From the NCBI GenBank assembly GCA_020161815.1, contig JAIUOP010000019.1, positions 1-56,406 of the forward strand: a stretch of DNA of 56,406 nt, in the 5' to 3' direction. Of the stretch, positions 27,729 to 38,551 are shown in pieces. Numbering within the stretch: the first letter of the stretch is position 1; each line of letters opens with the position of its first letter. The notes under the pieces are model-generated. The model saw only the letters and a list, made by a program, of their open reading frames with translations. It was not told where the DNA came from and searched no databases. The position numbers and the translations under genes are program-made. Origin of the DNA: Actinomycetota bacterium (lineage in GTDB: Bacteria > Actinomycetota > Actinomycetes > Actinomycetales > Dermatophilaceae).

Positions 27729-28337
27729 TCAGGCCGGAGCGTTGAGCAGTGGGGGAGCACGCCCCCGCAGGCGGTGCAGCAGGACGGAGAGTCTCGCGGC
27801 GCTGGTCGGCGGCGCCGACAGCGCCGGGGCCGACGGAAGGGTGATGCGGAGGGCGCGGACCGCCGGCAGCAGGCGCGCCAGCACGGCCCAGAGCGCGCCC
27901 TCGCCCTTGGCGAGCAGGACGGCCGTGACGACCAGGGCCACCGCATGGGCTGCGAGCATCGTCGGTGAGGTCATCGACGGTGCGACGAGCGCGTCCAGCC
28001 CGGATGCGGGGTGCTCGCCGACCATCGCCACGGAGGCGGTGCCGTGCGCGCGGTGCCCGGACACGGCATACCCGTGCGCGCTCGGCGCCATGAGCGTGAG
28101 CAGCGCGTGCACCGCGACCTGGCCCAGCCCCAGCCCGAGCAGCGCCCGGGTGAGCGTCCACCGCACCGCCGTGGCGAGCAGGCCGACGGGCAGCAACAGC
28201 ACCACGACCGTGAGTAGCGCTGCGGGCGGGAGGCCACCGCCGCCGGCTCCGTGGCCCAGGCCGGCCAGGGCAACGGTGAGGCCGACCGCGAGGCACGCGC
28301 GCGCAGCGCGCACCCAGCCGCCGGTCGGTTCCGCCAT
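27729..28337 (-). CDS. Hypothetical integral membrane protein
   Basis: A 202-residue protein with about four to five hydrophobic helices (starting near ACLAVGLTVALAGLG, ALLTVVVLLLPVGLLATAV, LLGLGLGQVAVHALLTLM and AAHAVALVVTAVLLA) and two intramembrane or loop histidines. I do not recognise the family. It lies 69 bp upstream of the PCuAC gene in the same direction, so a role in extracytoplasmic copper handling is possible by context only. The start ATG 28337 has GAGG upstream. Confidence 0.7.
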   Translation of the reverse strand: MAEPTGGWVRAARACLAVGLTVALAGLGHGAGGGGLPPAALLTVVVLLLPVGLLATAVRWTLTRALLGLGLGQVAVHALLTLMAPSAHGYAVSGHRAHGTASVAMVGEHPASGLDALVAPSMTSPTMLAAHAVALVVTAVLLAKGEGALWAVLARLLPAVRALRITLPSAPALSAPPTSAARLSVLLHRLRGRAPPLLNAPA

Positions 28338-28391
28338 GGCAGCATCCTCGCACCGGCCGCCGCGCCGCCGAGGAGCAGGTGAGGGAGGACA

Positions 28392-28397
28392 TAGGGT
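28392..28397 (+). promoter_or_regulatory. -10 box for rbfA
   Basis: TAGGGT 37 nt before ATG 28435, with CAGGAGGAG as ribosome-binding site. Divergent from the membrane-protein gene. Confidence 0.4.
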
Positions 28398-28434
28398 TGT
28401 CGGGCACACCAGCCCCCGCACCTCAGGAGGAGAC

Positions 28435-28949
<515 letters not shown>

Positions 28950-28953
<4 letters not shown>

Positions 28954-29876
28954 CCGGCCCGGACCCGGTCACCGACGGACTGGTCGTCGTCGACAAGCAG
29001 GAGGGCTGGACCAGCCACGACGTCGTCGCGCGCATGCGCCGGCTCGCCGGCACCCGCAAGGTCGGCCATGCCGGCACCTTGGACCCGATGGCGACCGGCG
29101 TGCTCGTCCTGGGCGTCGGGCGGGGCACCAAGCTGCTGACCTTCCTCGTCGGGTGCGACAAGGACTACTCCGCGACCATCCGCCTGGGGGCGTCCACCGT
29201 GACCGACGACCGCGAGGGCGAGGTCACCGGAGGAGCTCCTGCCCAAGGACTCGCCATCGATCGCATCCGTGAGGGCGTCCGCGCGCTCACCGGCGACATC
29301 GTCCAGGTCCCCAGTGCGGTGAGCGCGATCAAGATCGGCGGCGAGCGGTCCTATGCGAGGGTCCGGGCCGGCGAGGACGTCGTCCTGGCCGGGCGGCCGG
29401 TGCGCGTCGACGCCTTCGAGGTCGACCAGGTGCACCCCGGGCCCGCCGGTGCTCCAGAGTGCCTCGACCTCGACGTGCGCGTCACCGTCTCGTCGGGCAC
29501 CTACGTCCGCGCGTTGGCCCGTGACCTCGGCGCCGCGCTCGGTGTCGGTGGGCACCTGACCGCCCTGCGGCGCACACGGGTGGGGAGCTTCGGGCTCGAC
29601 GGTGCGGCGACCTTGGAGTCCTTGGGGGAGCGCGTCCGCGACGGAGGGTCCCTGCCGATCATCCCGCTCGCCCGGGCGGCGTGCGCTGCGCTGCCCGTGC
29701 GTGACCTCGCCGACGACGAGGCGCGCGCGCTGTCCTACGGGCAGCGGATCGCCTCGGCCGGGCCCAGGGCCGACGCGGTGGCCGCAGTGCGCGCGGACGG
29801 CGAGCTCGTGGCCATCCTCGACCAGTCCCGTCCCACGACCCGTAGCCGCGTCGTCTTCGCCCCGGCGAGTTCGTAG
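28950..29876 (+). CDS. truB: tRNA pseudouridine-55 synthase TruB
   Basis: Makes pseudouridine 55 in the T loop of tRNAs. The 308-residue enzyme has GLVVVDKQEGWTSHDVV, catalytic-Asp motif HAGTLDPMATGVL, KDYSATIRLG and the C-terminal SGTYVRALARDLG. It starts at GTG 28950 overlapping the rbfA stop (GTGA). Its stop codon TAG forms part of a -10 box for ribF. Confidence 0.96.
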
Positions 29877-29879
29877 AGT
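29874..29879 (+). promoter_or_regulatory. -10 box for ribF overlapping the truB stop
   Basis: TAGAGT includes the truB TAG stop and lies 7 nt before GTG 29887, so ribF may have a leaderless promoter of its own inside the operon. Confidence 0.45.
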
Positions 29880-29886
29880 GTCCCTC

Positions 29887-30849
29887 GTGCATCGCTGGAG
29901 CGAGATCGACCAAACACCCGAGAGCCTGCGGCCCTGCGTCGTCACGATGGGCAACTTCGACGGCGTCCACCGCGGCCACCGGGCGGTGCTCGACCAGCTC
30001 CAACGGGTCGGCGCCGCGCACGGCCTGCCCACGGTGGCGGTGACCTTCGACCCCCATCCGCTGGCCGTGCTGCGCCCCGACGTGGCCCCTGAGCTGCTCA
30101 CCCCGACGCCGATCCGCGACGACCTGCTCGAGGACGCCGGCCTCGACGGCCTCCTCGTGCTGGACTTCACCACGGAGTTCGCCCAGCAGTCGCCGGAGGA
30201 CTTCGTGCGGGGCACGTTCGTGCGGGGTCTGCAGGCGCGCGCGGTCGTCGTCGGCGTCGATGCCCGCTTCGGCTACCGCAACTCCGGCGATGTCGCCACC
30301 TTGCGTGACCTGGGGGAGCGGCTCGGCTTCGAGGTCTTCGCCATCGACGACGTCGGCGGCGAGATCCGCTGGTCCTCGACCATCGTCCGCGAGCACCTGC
30401 GCGCCGGCGAGGTCGACGAGGCCGCCGAGATCCTCGGCCGTCCGCACCGCGTCGTCGGCACCGTCGTCCACGGGCACCACCGCGGCCGTGAGCTCGGCTA
30501 CCCGACGGCCAACCTCGGGCCGGACTCGGTCGGTCTCGTCCCGCGGGAGGGCGTGTATGCCGGGTGGCTCACCCGCGTCGACCTGCCCGCCGATGCGCCC
30601 GACCGGACGATGCCGGCGGCCATCTCGATCGGCACCAACCCCACCTTCGACACGGACGACCGCCGCACGGTCGAGGCCTACGTCCTCGACCGCGACGACC
30701 TCGAGCTCTACGACGAGCGCGTCATGGTCGAGTTCGTCCAGCACATCCGGCCCACCCTCAAGTTCGAGAGCATCGACGAGCTCCTCGTGGCGATGGCCAA
30801 GGACGTGGCGGAGTGCCGGCAGATCCTCACCCAGATCGTCCCGGCCTGA
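29887..30849 (+). CDS. ribF: Bifunctional riboflavin kinase/FAD synthetase
   Basis: Converts riboflavin to FMN and FAD. The 320-residue protein has an N-terminal nucleotidyltransferase domain with MGNFDGVHRGH and STIVREHLRAGEVDEAAEILGRPH, then the flavokinase domain with GRELGYPTANLG and NPTF. GTG 29887 (VHRWSEIDQTPES) matches family starts and follows the -10 box; GTG 29878 would add three residues. FAD supply is relevant to the flavin-transfer operon at 14661-17487. Confidence 0.95.
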   Translation: MHRWSEIDQTPESLRPCVVTMGNFDGVHRGHRAVLDQLQRVGAAHGLPTVAVTFDPHPLAVLRPDVAPELLTPTPIRDDLLEDAGLDGLLVLDFTTEFAQQSPEDFVRGTFVRGLQARAVVVGVDARFGYRNSGDVATLRDLGERLGFEVFAIDDVGGEIRWSSTIVREHLRAGEVDEAAEILGRPHRVVGTVVHGHHRGRELGYPTANLGPDSVGLVPREGVYAGWLTRVDLPADAPDRTMPAAISIGTNPTFDTDDRRTVEAYVLDRDDLELYDERVMVEFVQHIRPTLKFESIDELLVAMAKDVAECRQILTQIVPA

Positions 30850-31964
30850 GCCTGCGGCAGGCGCTCGGCGGCCACGACCTGCCCCTGCTCGTCGCCGCCC
30901 TCGGGGCGAGCACCGTCGGCGCCCTCCTCGTCTGGTCCGCCACCCACCAGGACGCGGGCAGCACCTACCTCGTCCGTCACCTCGTGAACACCGGCCTCGG
31001 GTTCGGACTCGCCCTCGGGGTGTCCCGGGTGGGGCGCCACGGCATACGGCATGCCGCACCCTGGGTCTACCTCGCCTCGCTGGCCGGCCTCGCGGCCGTG
31101 CTCACTCCGCTCGGCGCCACCATCAACGGGTCGCGGTCGTGGATCCCCCTCGTGGCCGGCTTCACCCTGCAACCCTCGGAGTTCGCCAAGGTCGGTGTCA
31201 CGCTCCTGGTCGCCGGGCTGTTCGCCGACCGCGTCGACCGCCGCGTGGCCCCGGGCGCCCGTGATGTCCTGCTCGCGTGGGTCGTGGCCCTCGTCCCGGT
31301 GGGGCTGGTCATGCTGCAGCCCGACCTCGGCAGCGCGGTCGTGCTCCTCGCCCTCGCCTTCGTGGTCATCCTCGTCGCCGGCGCCCCGTGGCGCTGGGTC
31401 CTCGGCGTGCTCGCGCTCGCCGGAGCTGGCATCGCCGTGGTGCTGACGAGCGGCGTGCTCAGCGGCTACCAGCAGGACCGGCTGCTGGTCTTCCTCGACC
31501 CGGCGCGCGACCCCCTCGGCGCGGGCTACCAGCTGGCCCAGGTGCGGATCGCGGTCACCGGAGGGGGCTGGTGGGGGCAGGGGTTCATGGAGGGCCGGCA
31601 GACCCAGGGTGGGTTCATCCCGTTCCAGCTCAACGACTTCATCTTCTCGGTGGCGGGGGAGGAGCTCGGCTTCGTCGGGAGCGCCGGGCTGCTGCTGCTC
31701 CTGGGGTTCGTCATCCTGCGCATCGCCGTCGTGGGCGCCCGCAGCACCGACGCCTTCGGTCGCTTCGTGGCGGCCGGGGCCACCGCCTGGCTGGCCTTCC
31801 AGGTCTTCCAGAACGTCGGCATGACGCTCGGCCTCGTGCCCGTGACGGGGCTGCCCCTGCCCTTCATCTCCTACGGCGGCTCCTCGATGTTCGCGACGTG
31901 GTTGATGATCGGCGTCGTGGACGCGGCCCAGGCCCACCAGTGGCGGGCTCCACTCCTCAGGTGA
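30813..31964 (+). CDS. rodA: RodA/FtsW/SpoVE (SEDS) family peptidoglycan glycosyltransferase
   Basis: A polytopic SEDS protein with about ten helices and the motifs NGSRSWIPLVAGFTLQPSEFAKV, LQPDLGSAVVLLALAF, QGGFIPFQLNDFIFSVAGEELGFVG and GLPLPFISYGGSSM, closest to RodA. The start is uncertain. GTG 30813 overlaps the ribF end; the conserved N-terminus (LSLRQALGGHDLPLLVAALGAS) would begin at CTG 30846, which overlaps the ribF stop as CTGA. No mreBCD or PBP2 gene is adjacent. In many actinobacteria rodA precedes the TIGR03960 gene, which here lies about 3.7 kb further on. Confidence 0.88.
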   Translation: MPADPHPDRPGLSLRQALGGHDLPLLVAALGASTVGALLVWSATHQDAGSTYLVRHLVNTGLGFGLALGVSRVGRHGIRHAAPWVYLASLAGLAAVLTPLGATINGSRSWIPLVAGFTLQPSEFAKVGVTLLVAGLFADRVDRRVAPGARDVLLAWVVALVPVGLVMLQPDLGSAVVLLALAFVVILVAGAPWRWVLGVLALAGAGIAVVLTSGVLSGYQQDRLLVFLDPARDPLGAGYQLAQVRIAVTGGGWWGQGFMEGRQTQGGFIPFQLNDFIFSVAGEELGFVGSAGLLLLLGFVILRIAVVGARSTDAFGRFVAAGATAWLAFQVFQNVGMTLGLVPVTGLPLPFISYGGSSMFATWLMIGVVDAAQAHQWRAPLLR

Positions 31965-31998
31965 CCCGCGGGTAACTCTTTGCCCCATTCCTTTCGTT

Positions 31999-32004
31999 TA
32001 CGCT
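31999..32004 (+). promoter_or_regulatory. -10 box for the acyl-CoA synthetase gene
   Basis: TACGCT lies 15 nt before ATG 32020, giving a very short leader. No clear -35. Confidence 0.4.
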
Positions 32005-32019
32005 CGGGAATGTGACACC

Positions 32020-33930
32020 ATGCGGTCACCCACCGCCCCCACCGTCGAGGACGATGCGATGCTCAGCGCCCAGCCCCAAGTCCACTCTCCCGCCGAGGAG
32101 CCGATCGATGAGTCGGTCCTCAACAACCGCGCCCAGAGCGTCGGGCACATGTACCGCGACCGCGTCGCGAAGACGCCCGACGCGGTCGCCTACAAGTACG
32201 CCGAGGTCGGCGCCAACGGCGACATCTGGCACTCGGTGACCTGGCGTGAGGCCAAGGACCACACAGACGCCCTCTCCGCCGGGCTCATCGCCCTGGGCGT
32301 CAAACCCGAGGAGCGCGTGGCGATCGCCTCGAGCACCCGCATCGAGTGGGCGTATGCCGACCTGGCCAACATGACGGCAGGTGCGGCGACGACCACGATC
32401 TACCCGACGACGATCGCCGACGACGTCGCCTTCATCCTCAGCGACTCGGACAGCCGGGTCGTCTTCGCCGAGGATGGCGCCCAGGTCGAGAAGCTGCGCT
32501 CGATCCGCGACCAGATCCCGGGCGTGACCAAGGTCGTGGTCTTCGATGCCTCCGGCGTGGACCTCGACGACTGGGTCATGACCCTCTCCGACCTCGAGGA
32601 GCAGGGCCGCGCCCACCTCGCCAGCAACCCCGGCGCCATCGACGAGCGCATCGACGGCTGCTCCCCGGACAAGCTGGCCACGATCATCTACACCTCCGGC
32701 ACGACCGGACGTCCCAAGGGTGTCCGGCTGCTGCACTCCTCGTGGAGCTACGAGGCCGCCGCCGTCGAGGCGATCAACATCCTCGGCCCGGACGACCTGC
32801 AGTACCTCTGGCTGCCGCTCGCCCACGTCTTCGGCAAGGTGCTGCTCACCCTCCCGATCCAGATCGGCTTCCCCACGGCGGTCGACGGCCGGATCGACAA
32901 GATCGTCGACAACCTCGCCGTCGTGCAGCCGACCTTCATGGGCGCGGCCCCGCGCATCTTCGAGAAGGCCTTCAACCGGATCAAGATGATGATGGAGGAA
33001 GAGGGCGGGGTGAAGCTCAAGCTCTTCAACTGGGCCTCCTCCGTCGGCAAGCAGGTCAGCGAGCTGCGGGAGCAGGGCAAGAGCCCGAGCGGCATGCTCG
33101 CCTTCCAGCACGGCCTCACCGACAAGATCATCGGCACCAAGATCCGCGACCGCTTCGGTGGCAAGGTCCGCTTCTTCATCTCCGGCTCCGCGGCCCTCAA
33201 CCGCGACGTCGCGCGCTGGTTCGACGCGATGGGCCTGCAGATCGCCGAGGGCTACGGCATGACCGAGAGCTCGGCGGCCTCGACCGTCGGTCGCCTCGTC
33301 GCCTACAAGTACGGCTCGGTCGGCTGGCCGCTGCCGGGCACCGAGATCCGGATCGCCGAGGACGGCGAGGTCCTCATGCGTGGCCCCGGTGTCATGGAGG
33401 GCTACCACAACAACCCGACGGCGACCGCGGAGGCGCTCGACGCTGACGGCTGGCTGCACACCGGTGACATCGGCGAGATGGACGAGCGTGGCTTCCTCCG
33501 CCTCACCGACCGGAAGAAGGACCTGTTCAAGACCTCCAACGGCAAGTACGTCGCGCCGTCGGTCATCGAGGCCACCTTCAAGGGCCTGTGCCCCTACGTC
33601 AGCCAGCTCCTCGTCCACGGCAACGACCGCAACTTCGTCTCCGCGCTGGTCACCCTCGACGCCGACGCCATCCAGGGCTGGGCGGCCGAGAACGGCATGG
33701 CGGGCAAGTCCTACGCCGAGATCGTGGGCTCGGACGCGGCCAAGGCGATGGTCCAGGGCTACATCGACGAGCTCAACGGCGGCCTCAACCGCTGGGAGCA
33801 GATCAAGAAGTTCTCCATCCTCGACCGGGACCTCACCGTCGAGGACGGCGAGGTCACGCCGAGCCTGAAGCTCAAGCGCAAGGTCGTCGCGGACAAGTTC
33901 AAGGACGTCCTCGACGCGCACTACAGCTGA
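32020..33930 (+). CDS. Long-chain acyl-CoA synthetase (AMP-dependent, FadD15-like)
   Basis: A 636-residue adenylate-forming enzyme that activates fatty acids to acyl-CoA. Visible motifs: P-loop YTSGTTGRPKG, the A5 region EGYGMTESSA, and A7-A8 WLHTGDIGEMDERGFLRLTDRKKDLFKTSNGKYVAPSVIE with the hinge and substrate-binding segments. ATG 32059, with GAGGAC upstream, is an alternative start. The gene stands alone and ends 6 bp before a 60-bp palindrome. Confidence 0.92.
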   Translation: MRSPTAPTVEDDAMLSAQPQVHSPAEEPIDESVLNNRAQSVGHMYRDRVAKTPDAVAYKYAEVGANGDIWHSVTWREAKDHTDALSAGLIALGVKPEERVAIASSTRIEWAYADLANMTAGAATTTIYPTTIADDVAFILSDSDSRVVFAEDGAQVEKLRSIRDQIPGVTKVVVFDASGVDLDDWVMTLSDLEEQGRAHLASNPGAIDERIDGCSPDKLATIIYTSGTTGRPKGVRLLHSSWSYEAAAVEAINILGPDDLQYLWLPLAHVFGKVLLTLPIQIGFPTAVDGRIDKIVDNLAVVQPTFMGAAPRIFEKAFNRIKMMMEEEGGVKLKLFNWASSVGKQVSELREQGKSPSGMLAFQHGLTDKIIGTKIRDRFGGKVRFFISGSAALNRDVARWFDAMGLQIAEGYGMTESSAASTVGRLVAYKYGSVGWPLPGTEIRIAEDGEVLMRGPGVMEGYHNNPTATAEALDADGWLHTGDIGEMDERGFLRLTDRKKDLFKTSNGKYVAPSVIEATFKGLCPYVSQLLVHGNDRNFVSALVTLDADAIQGWAAENGMAGKSYAEIVGSDAAKAMVQGYIDELNGGLNRWEQIKKFSILDRDLTVEDGEVTPSLKLKRKVVADKFKDVLDAHYS

Positions 33931-33935
33931 GCCAC

Positions 33936-33995
33936 TCGAGATAGCGCAACACTCCCGGGAAACGGCCGTTTCCCGGGAGTGTTGCGCTATCTCGA
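33936..33995. terminator. 60-bp perfect palindrome, probable bidirectional terminator
   Basis: Every one of 30 base pairs matches around the centre at 33965/33966, with no loop spacer. It lies between the convergent acyl-CoA synthetase and sigma-partner genes and would form an exceptionally stable hairpin from either strand. No U-tract follows, common in high-GC actinobacteria. Confidence 0.8.
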
Positions 33996-34038
33996 CGGGG
34001 GACTGACGGCGTCTCCGTGCCGCCGTCAAGGGCAGCGC

Positions 34039-34989
34039 TCAGTTCTGCACGTCGTAGTGCTCGAACGTCCGCACCGGCAGGTCGCGCAGGACCCGGCCAT
34101 CGCGCAGGTACAGGTCGACGGTGCGCCCCGTGATCACGGACCCGTCCTGGCCGGCGAAGTCGCTCGTCGCGCTCGGCCACCAGGCGGCGAAGTGACCCCC
34201 TTGCACGGAAGCCGTGACCTGGCCCACCGGGGTGGTGAAGACCACCGCCGACACCTCGGCGCCGACCAGACCGGAGACCTCGACATGGGCGGCGCCGTCG
34301 GCGCTCATTGCCCCGCTCTGGGTGATCGTGATGGCCTCGGCGTCGGGCGCTGGCGCCGTGCTCCGCCCGAGCATGCCGCCGGCCGACGCGTACTTCTCCC
34401 CAGCCAGGCGGGAGAGCAGGCCGGGGCGCTGCAGCATGCAGGTGGCCTCGAAGGCGTTCGGGCCGACGAGGAGCGCGAAGCTCCAGCCGCCCCGCCGCTC
34501 GGCCACCGCGACCGTGGCGGCATCGAGATCGGCGCGGCGGGGAATCTCGGCCTCGGGCACGCCCGCGTCGCGGGACAGCTGCTCGTCCTGGGCGCTGAAG
34601 CTGCCCTGGAGGTACCCACGGCACACCTCGCCGATCTGCCGTTCGTCGGCCGTGGTCACCGAGGCCGGCTTCGCCGTCCAGGAGGCGTATGCCGTGTCGC
34701 CGGCGGTGACGTTCTGCAGCACCAGGAGCCCCACGGTGGTGGCCGCGACGGCGCCCGCGGACACCACGAGACGGCGCAGCCGTCGTCGTCGGGCAGGAAC
34801 AGTGGTGGTCATCGGGACCACCGGTGCCAGGTCAGGCACCTCGCTCGCGGTGGGGTCAGCGACCAGGGAGGCGAGCAGGGCGTCAGCACGTGCCTGCTGC
34901 GACGGTGTCAGGTCGGCCGGGGGGGCTGCGTCGAGGTCGGCGAGGGCAGCGGTGGTCAGGTCGTCGAGGTCGAGGCCGTCGGTGGTCAT
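34039..34989 (-). CDS. Membrane-anchored protein paired with a sigma factor
   Basis: A 316-residue protein with a cytoplasmic N-terminal segment (about 1-70), an Arg-rich stop-transfer (RRRRLRRL), one transmembrane helix (about 74-91) and a Trp- and Ser-containing extracytoplasmic domain. This single-span layout and the 4-bp overlap with the sigma gene suggest an anti-sigma factor or a sigma-linked sensor. No zinc HxxxCxxC anti-sigma motif is present, so the role is inferred from context. Confidence 0.75.
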   Translation of the reverse strand: MTTDGLDLDDLTTAALADLDAAPPADLTPSQQARADALLASLVADPTASEVPDLAPVVPMTTTVPARRRRLRRLVVSAGAVAATTVGLLVLQNVTAGDTAYASWTAKPASVTTADERQIGEVCRGYLQGSFSAQDEQLSRDAGVPEAEIPRRADLDAATVAVAERRGGWSFALLVGPNAFEATCMLQRPGLLSRLAGEKYASAGGMLGRSTAPAPDAEAITITQSGAMSADGAAHVEVSGLVGAEVSAVVFTTPVGQVTASVQGGHFAAWWPSATSDFAGQDGSVITGRTVDLYLRDGRVLRDLPVRTFEHYDVQN

Positions 34990-35546
34990 CGGGCAGTCCT
35001 TTCACGGGCAGTGGCGGTCGTGGAGACGAGGTCGAGGTGCAGGCGCAGGGCCTTGCGGGCGCGCGAGAGGCGCAGTCGGAAGGCCACGGGGGAGATCCCC
35101 AACACCGCGGCGGCCTCCGGGCCGGTCAGGCCGTCCCAGGCGGTCAGCGCGATGACTTCCTGGTCGACCGCGGTGAGTCGGGGCCAGGCGGTCGCGATGT
35201 CCAGGCGACGGGCCAGGAAGTCCTCGTCGAGCTCCTGGTCGGACACCGGCGGGTGCTCGGCGATGCGGACGGCCAGGGCGTCATGGCGCCGATGGCTCCG
35301 CCCGTCGTTCAGCAGGCAGTTCCGCGCGATCCCGAAGAGCCAGGCGCGCTGGTCACCGAGGGCCATGGGGAGGTCCTCGACGCGGCGCCAGGCAACGAGG
35401 AAGGCCTCGGCGACGACATCCTCGGCGTCGGACGCCGAGGTGCGCCGCGTCACGAACCGCAGGAGGTCGGCATACGTGGCCTGGTGGGCGGACCGGAAGC
35501 GGTCCGCAGCGTGCGAGCCTTCGCTCGCCGTCTGTGTCGTGCCCAT
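34986..35546 (-). CDS. Sigma-70 family (ECF-type) RNA polymerase sigma factor
   Basis: A 186-residue ECF-like sigma factor: region 2 (ATYADLLRFVTRRTSASDAEDVVAEAFLVAWRRVEDLP, -10 recognition) and region 4 (LTAWDGLTGPEAAAVLGISPVAFRLRLSRARKAL, HTH for -35). ATG 35546 has GGTGGGGG upstream. Its stop overlaps the start of the membrane partner (ATGA). It is divergent from the radical SAM gene. The target regulon is unknown. Confidence 0.9.
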   Translation of the reverse strand: MGTTQTASEGSHAADRFRSAHQATYADLLRFVTRRTSASDAEDVVAEAFLVAWRRVEDLPMALGDQRAWLFGIARNCLLNDGRSHRRHDALAVRIAEHPPVSDQELDEDFLARRLDIATAWPRLTAVDQEVIALTAWDGLTGPEAAAVLGISPVAFRLRLSRARKALRLHLDLVSTTATARERTAR

Positions 35547-35628
35547 ACCCCCACCTGTCCGCGACGTCACGAAGTGTGTCAGCGCTGCCGCGACGAGGCG
35601 AGTGTTTGGGTGTCGCCGTGGGCGAACG

Positions 35629-35634
35629 TACGCT
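35629..35634 (+). promoter_or_regulatory. -10 box, leaderless radical SAM gene
   Basis: TACGCT, then 6 nt, then ATG 35641. TTGGGT at 35606-35611 is a possible -35 with 17-bp spacing. Confidence 0.55.
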
Positions 35635-35640
35635 TGTCGG

Positions 35641-37634
<1,994 letters not shown>

Positions 37635-37638
<4 letters not shown>

Positions 37639-38087
37639 GCCTGACCGTCTCGCGGGTCACCGACGCCGACCTCGACGACCTGGTCGCGCTGCGCCTGGCC
37701 TGGCACCCGGCGGCCTCACCCGAGGACGCCGGGGCGCTCGACACCGCGCTCCGGGACTGGTGGGGCAGCGAACGGGACGCGCGCACGGCGTGGGTGGCAC
37801 GGCATACGGATGGGTATGCCGTGGGCATGGCCAACGCGGCCGTCTTCACCCGCATGCCGGTGCCGGGTCGGCCACCGGCCCGCTGGGCGTACGTCGCCAA
37901 CGTCTTCGTGCGCCCTGACGCGCGACGCCTCGGCGTCGGCCGGCAGCTGATGGACAGTGCGGTGCGCTGGGCGCGCGAGGAGGGGATGGTCCGGATCGTG
38001 CTCGCCCCGAGCCCCATGTCGGTCCCCTTCTATCGAGCCCTGGGGTTCCGCTCGGCCGATGACCTGATGCGCATGGACCTCGGATAG
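37635..38087 (+). CDS. GNAT-family N-acetyltransferase
   Basis: A 150-residue single-domain GNAT: YVANVFVRPDARRLGVGRQLMDSAVRWA (acetyl-CoA loop RxxGxG form) and SPMSVPFYRALGFRSADDLMRMDL. GTG 37635 overlaps the radical SAM stop (GTGA). The substrate is unknown. It contains an inverted pair of the GGCATAC heptamer at 37801-37821. Confidence 0.85.
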
Positions 38088-38134
38088 GCCACAACGTGCG
38101 GGCTGCGCCACCGGCGCGATGCAAGAATGCGCCC

Positions 38135-38450
38135 GTGGCGAGGACGACGCAGAGCTTCTGGGCGCGCTCCCTGCTCTTCGGCAGCCACCCCGCGAGCAGC
38201 CTCAACCGGATCTACTGGGCCTTCGCCGCGCTCATCGCAGTCACCGTCTTCGGGACGGTCGGCTACATGCTGCTGGGCCTGACCCTCGTCGAGGCGATCT
38301 ACCAGACCGTGTTCACGTCACCCCGGCAAGGGCGGCTTCCTCACCAACCCGCCTCGCTCGACCGTCATCGAGCCCGGCTCCACCCTGATCCTCCTCGCCA
38401 GCAGTGAGCAGGTCGCGGCCGTCCACGCCGCAGCCGGCACGTCGGACTGA
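38135..38450 (+). pseudogene. Internally deleted K+ channel (ion-transport plus TrkA/RCK) gene
   Basis: From GTG 38135 the frame gives a K+-channel N-terminus (WARSLLFGSHPASSLNRIYWAFAAL... AIYQTVFT) with the first membrane helix. At about 38317-38325 the frame changes, and the remaining DNA, read in another frame to TGA 38450, encodes GKGGFLTNPPRSTVIEPG and LILLASSEQ. That matches the end of a TrkA_C/RCK_C domain. The pore, second helix and TrkA_N domain are missing. An internal deletion of roughly 250 codons with a frameshift explains this. AAGAAT at 38123-38128 is a relic leaderless -10. Confidence 0.75.
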
Positions 38451-38509
38451 CCGAACCCCGGCCCAACGCCGGGGGAGTGCTCCCCATCGACCCTGCCACG
38501 GGCTGCCCC

Positions 38510-38515
38510 TAGCCT
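38510..38515 (+). promoter_or_regulatory. -10 box for the WXG-like pair
   Basis: TAGCCT 36 nt before ATG 38552; GGGAGG at a good distance serves as ribosome-binding site. Confidence 0.4.
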
Positions 38516-38551
38516 CGGTGTGACCGAAGGGACCCAGGGAGGGGCCGGGAC

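Noticed and set aside
33979..35640. Plus-strand N-terminal extension of the radical SAM gene
   Set aside because: It runs antisense through the sigma factor and its partner; ATG 35641 has a -10 box and the family start.
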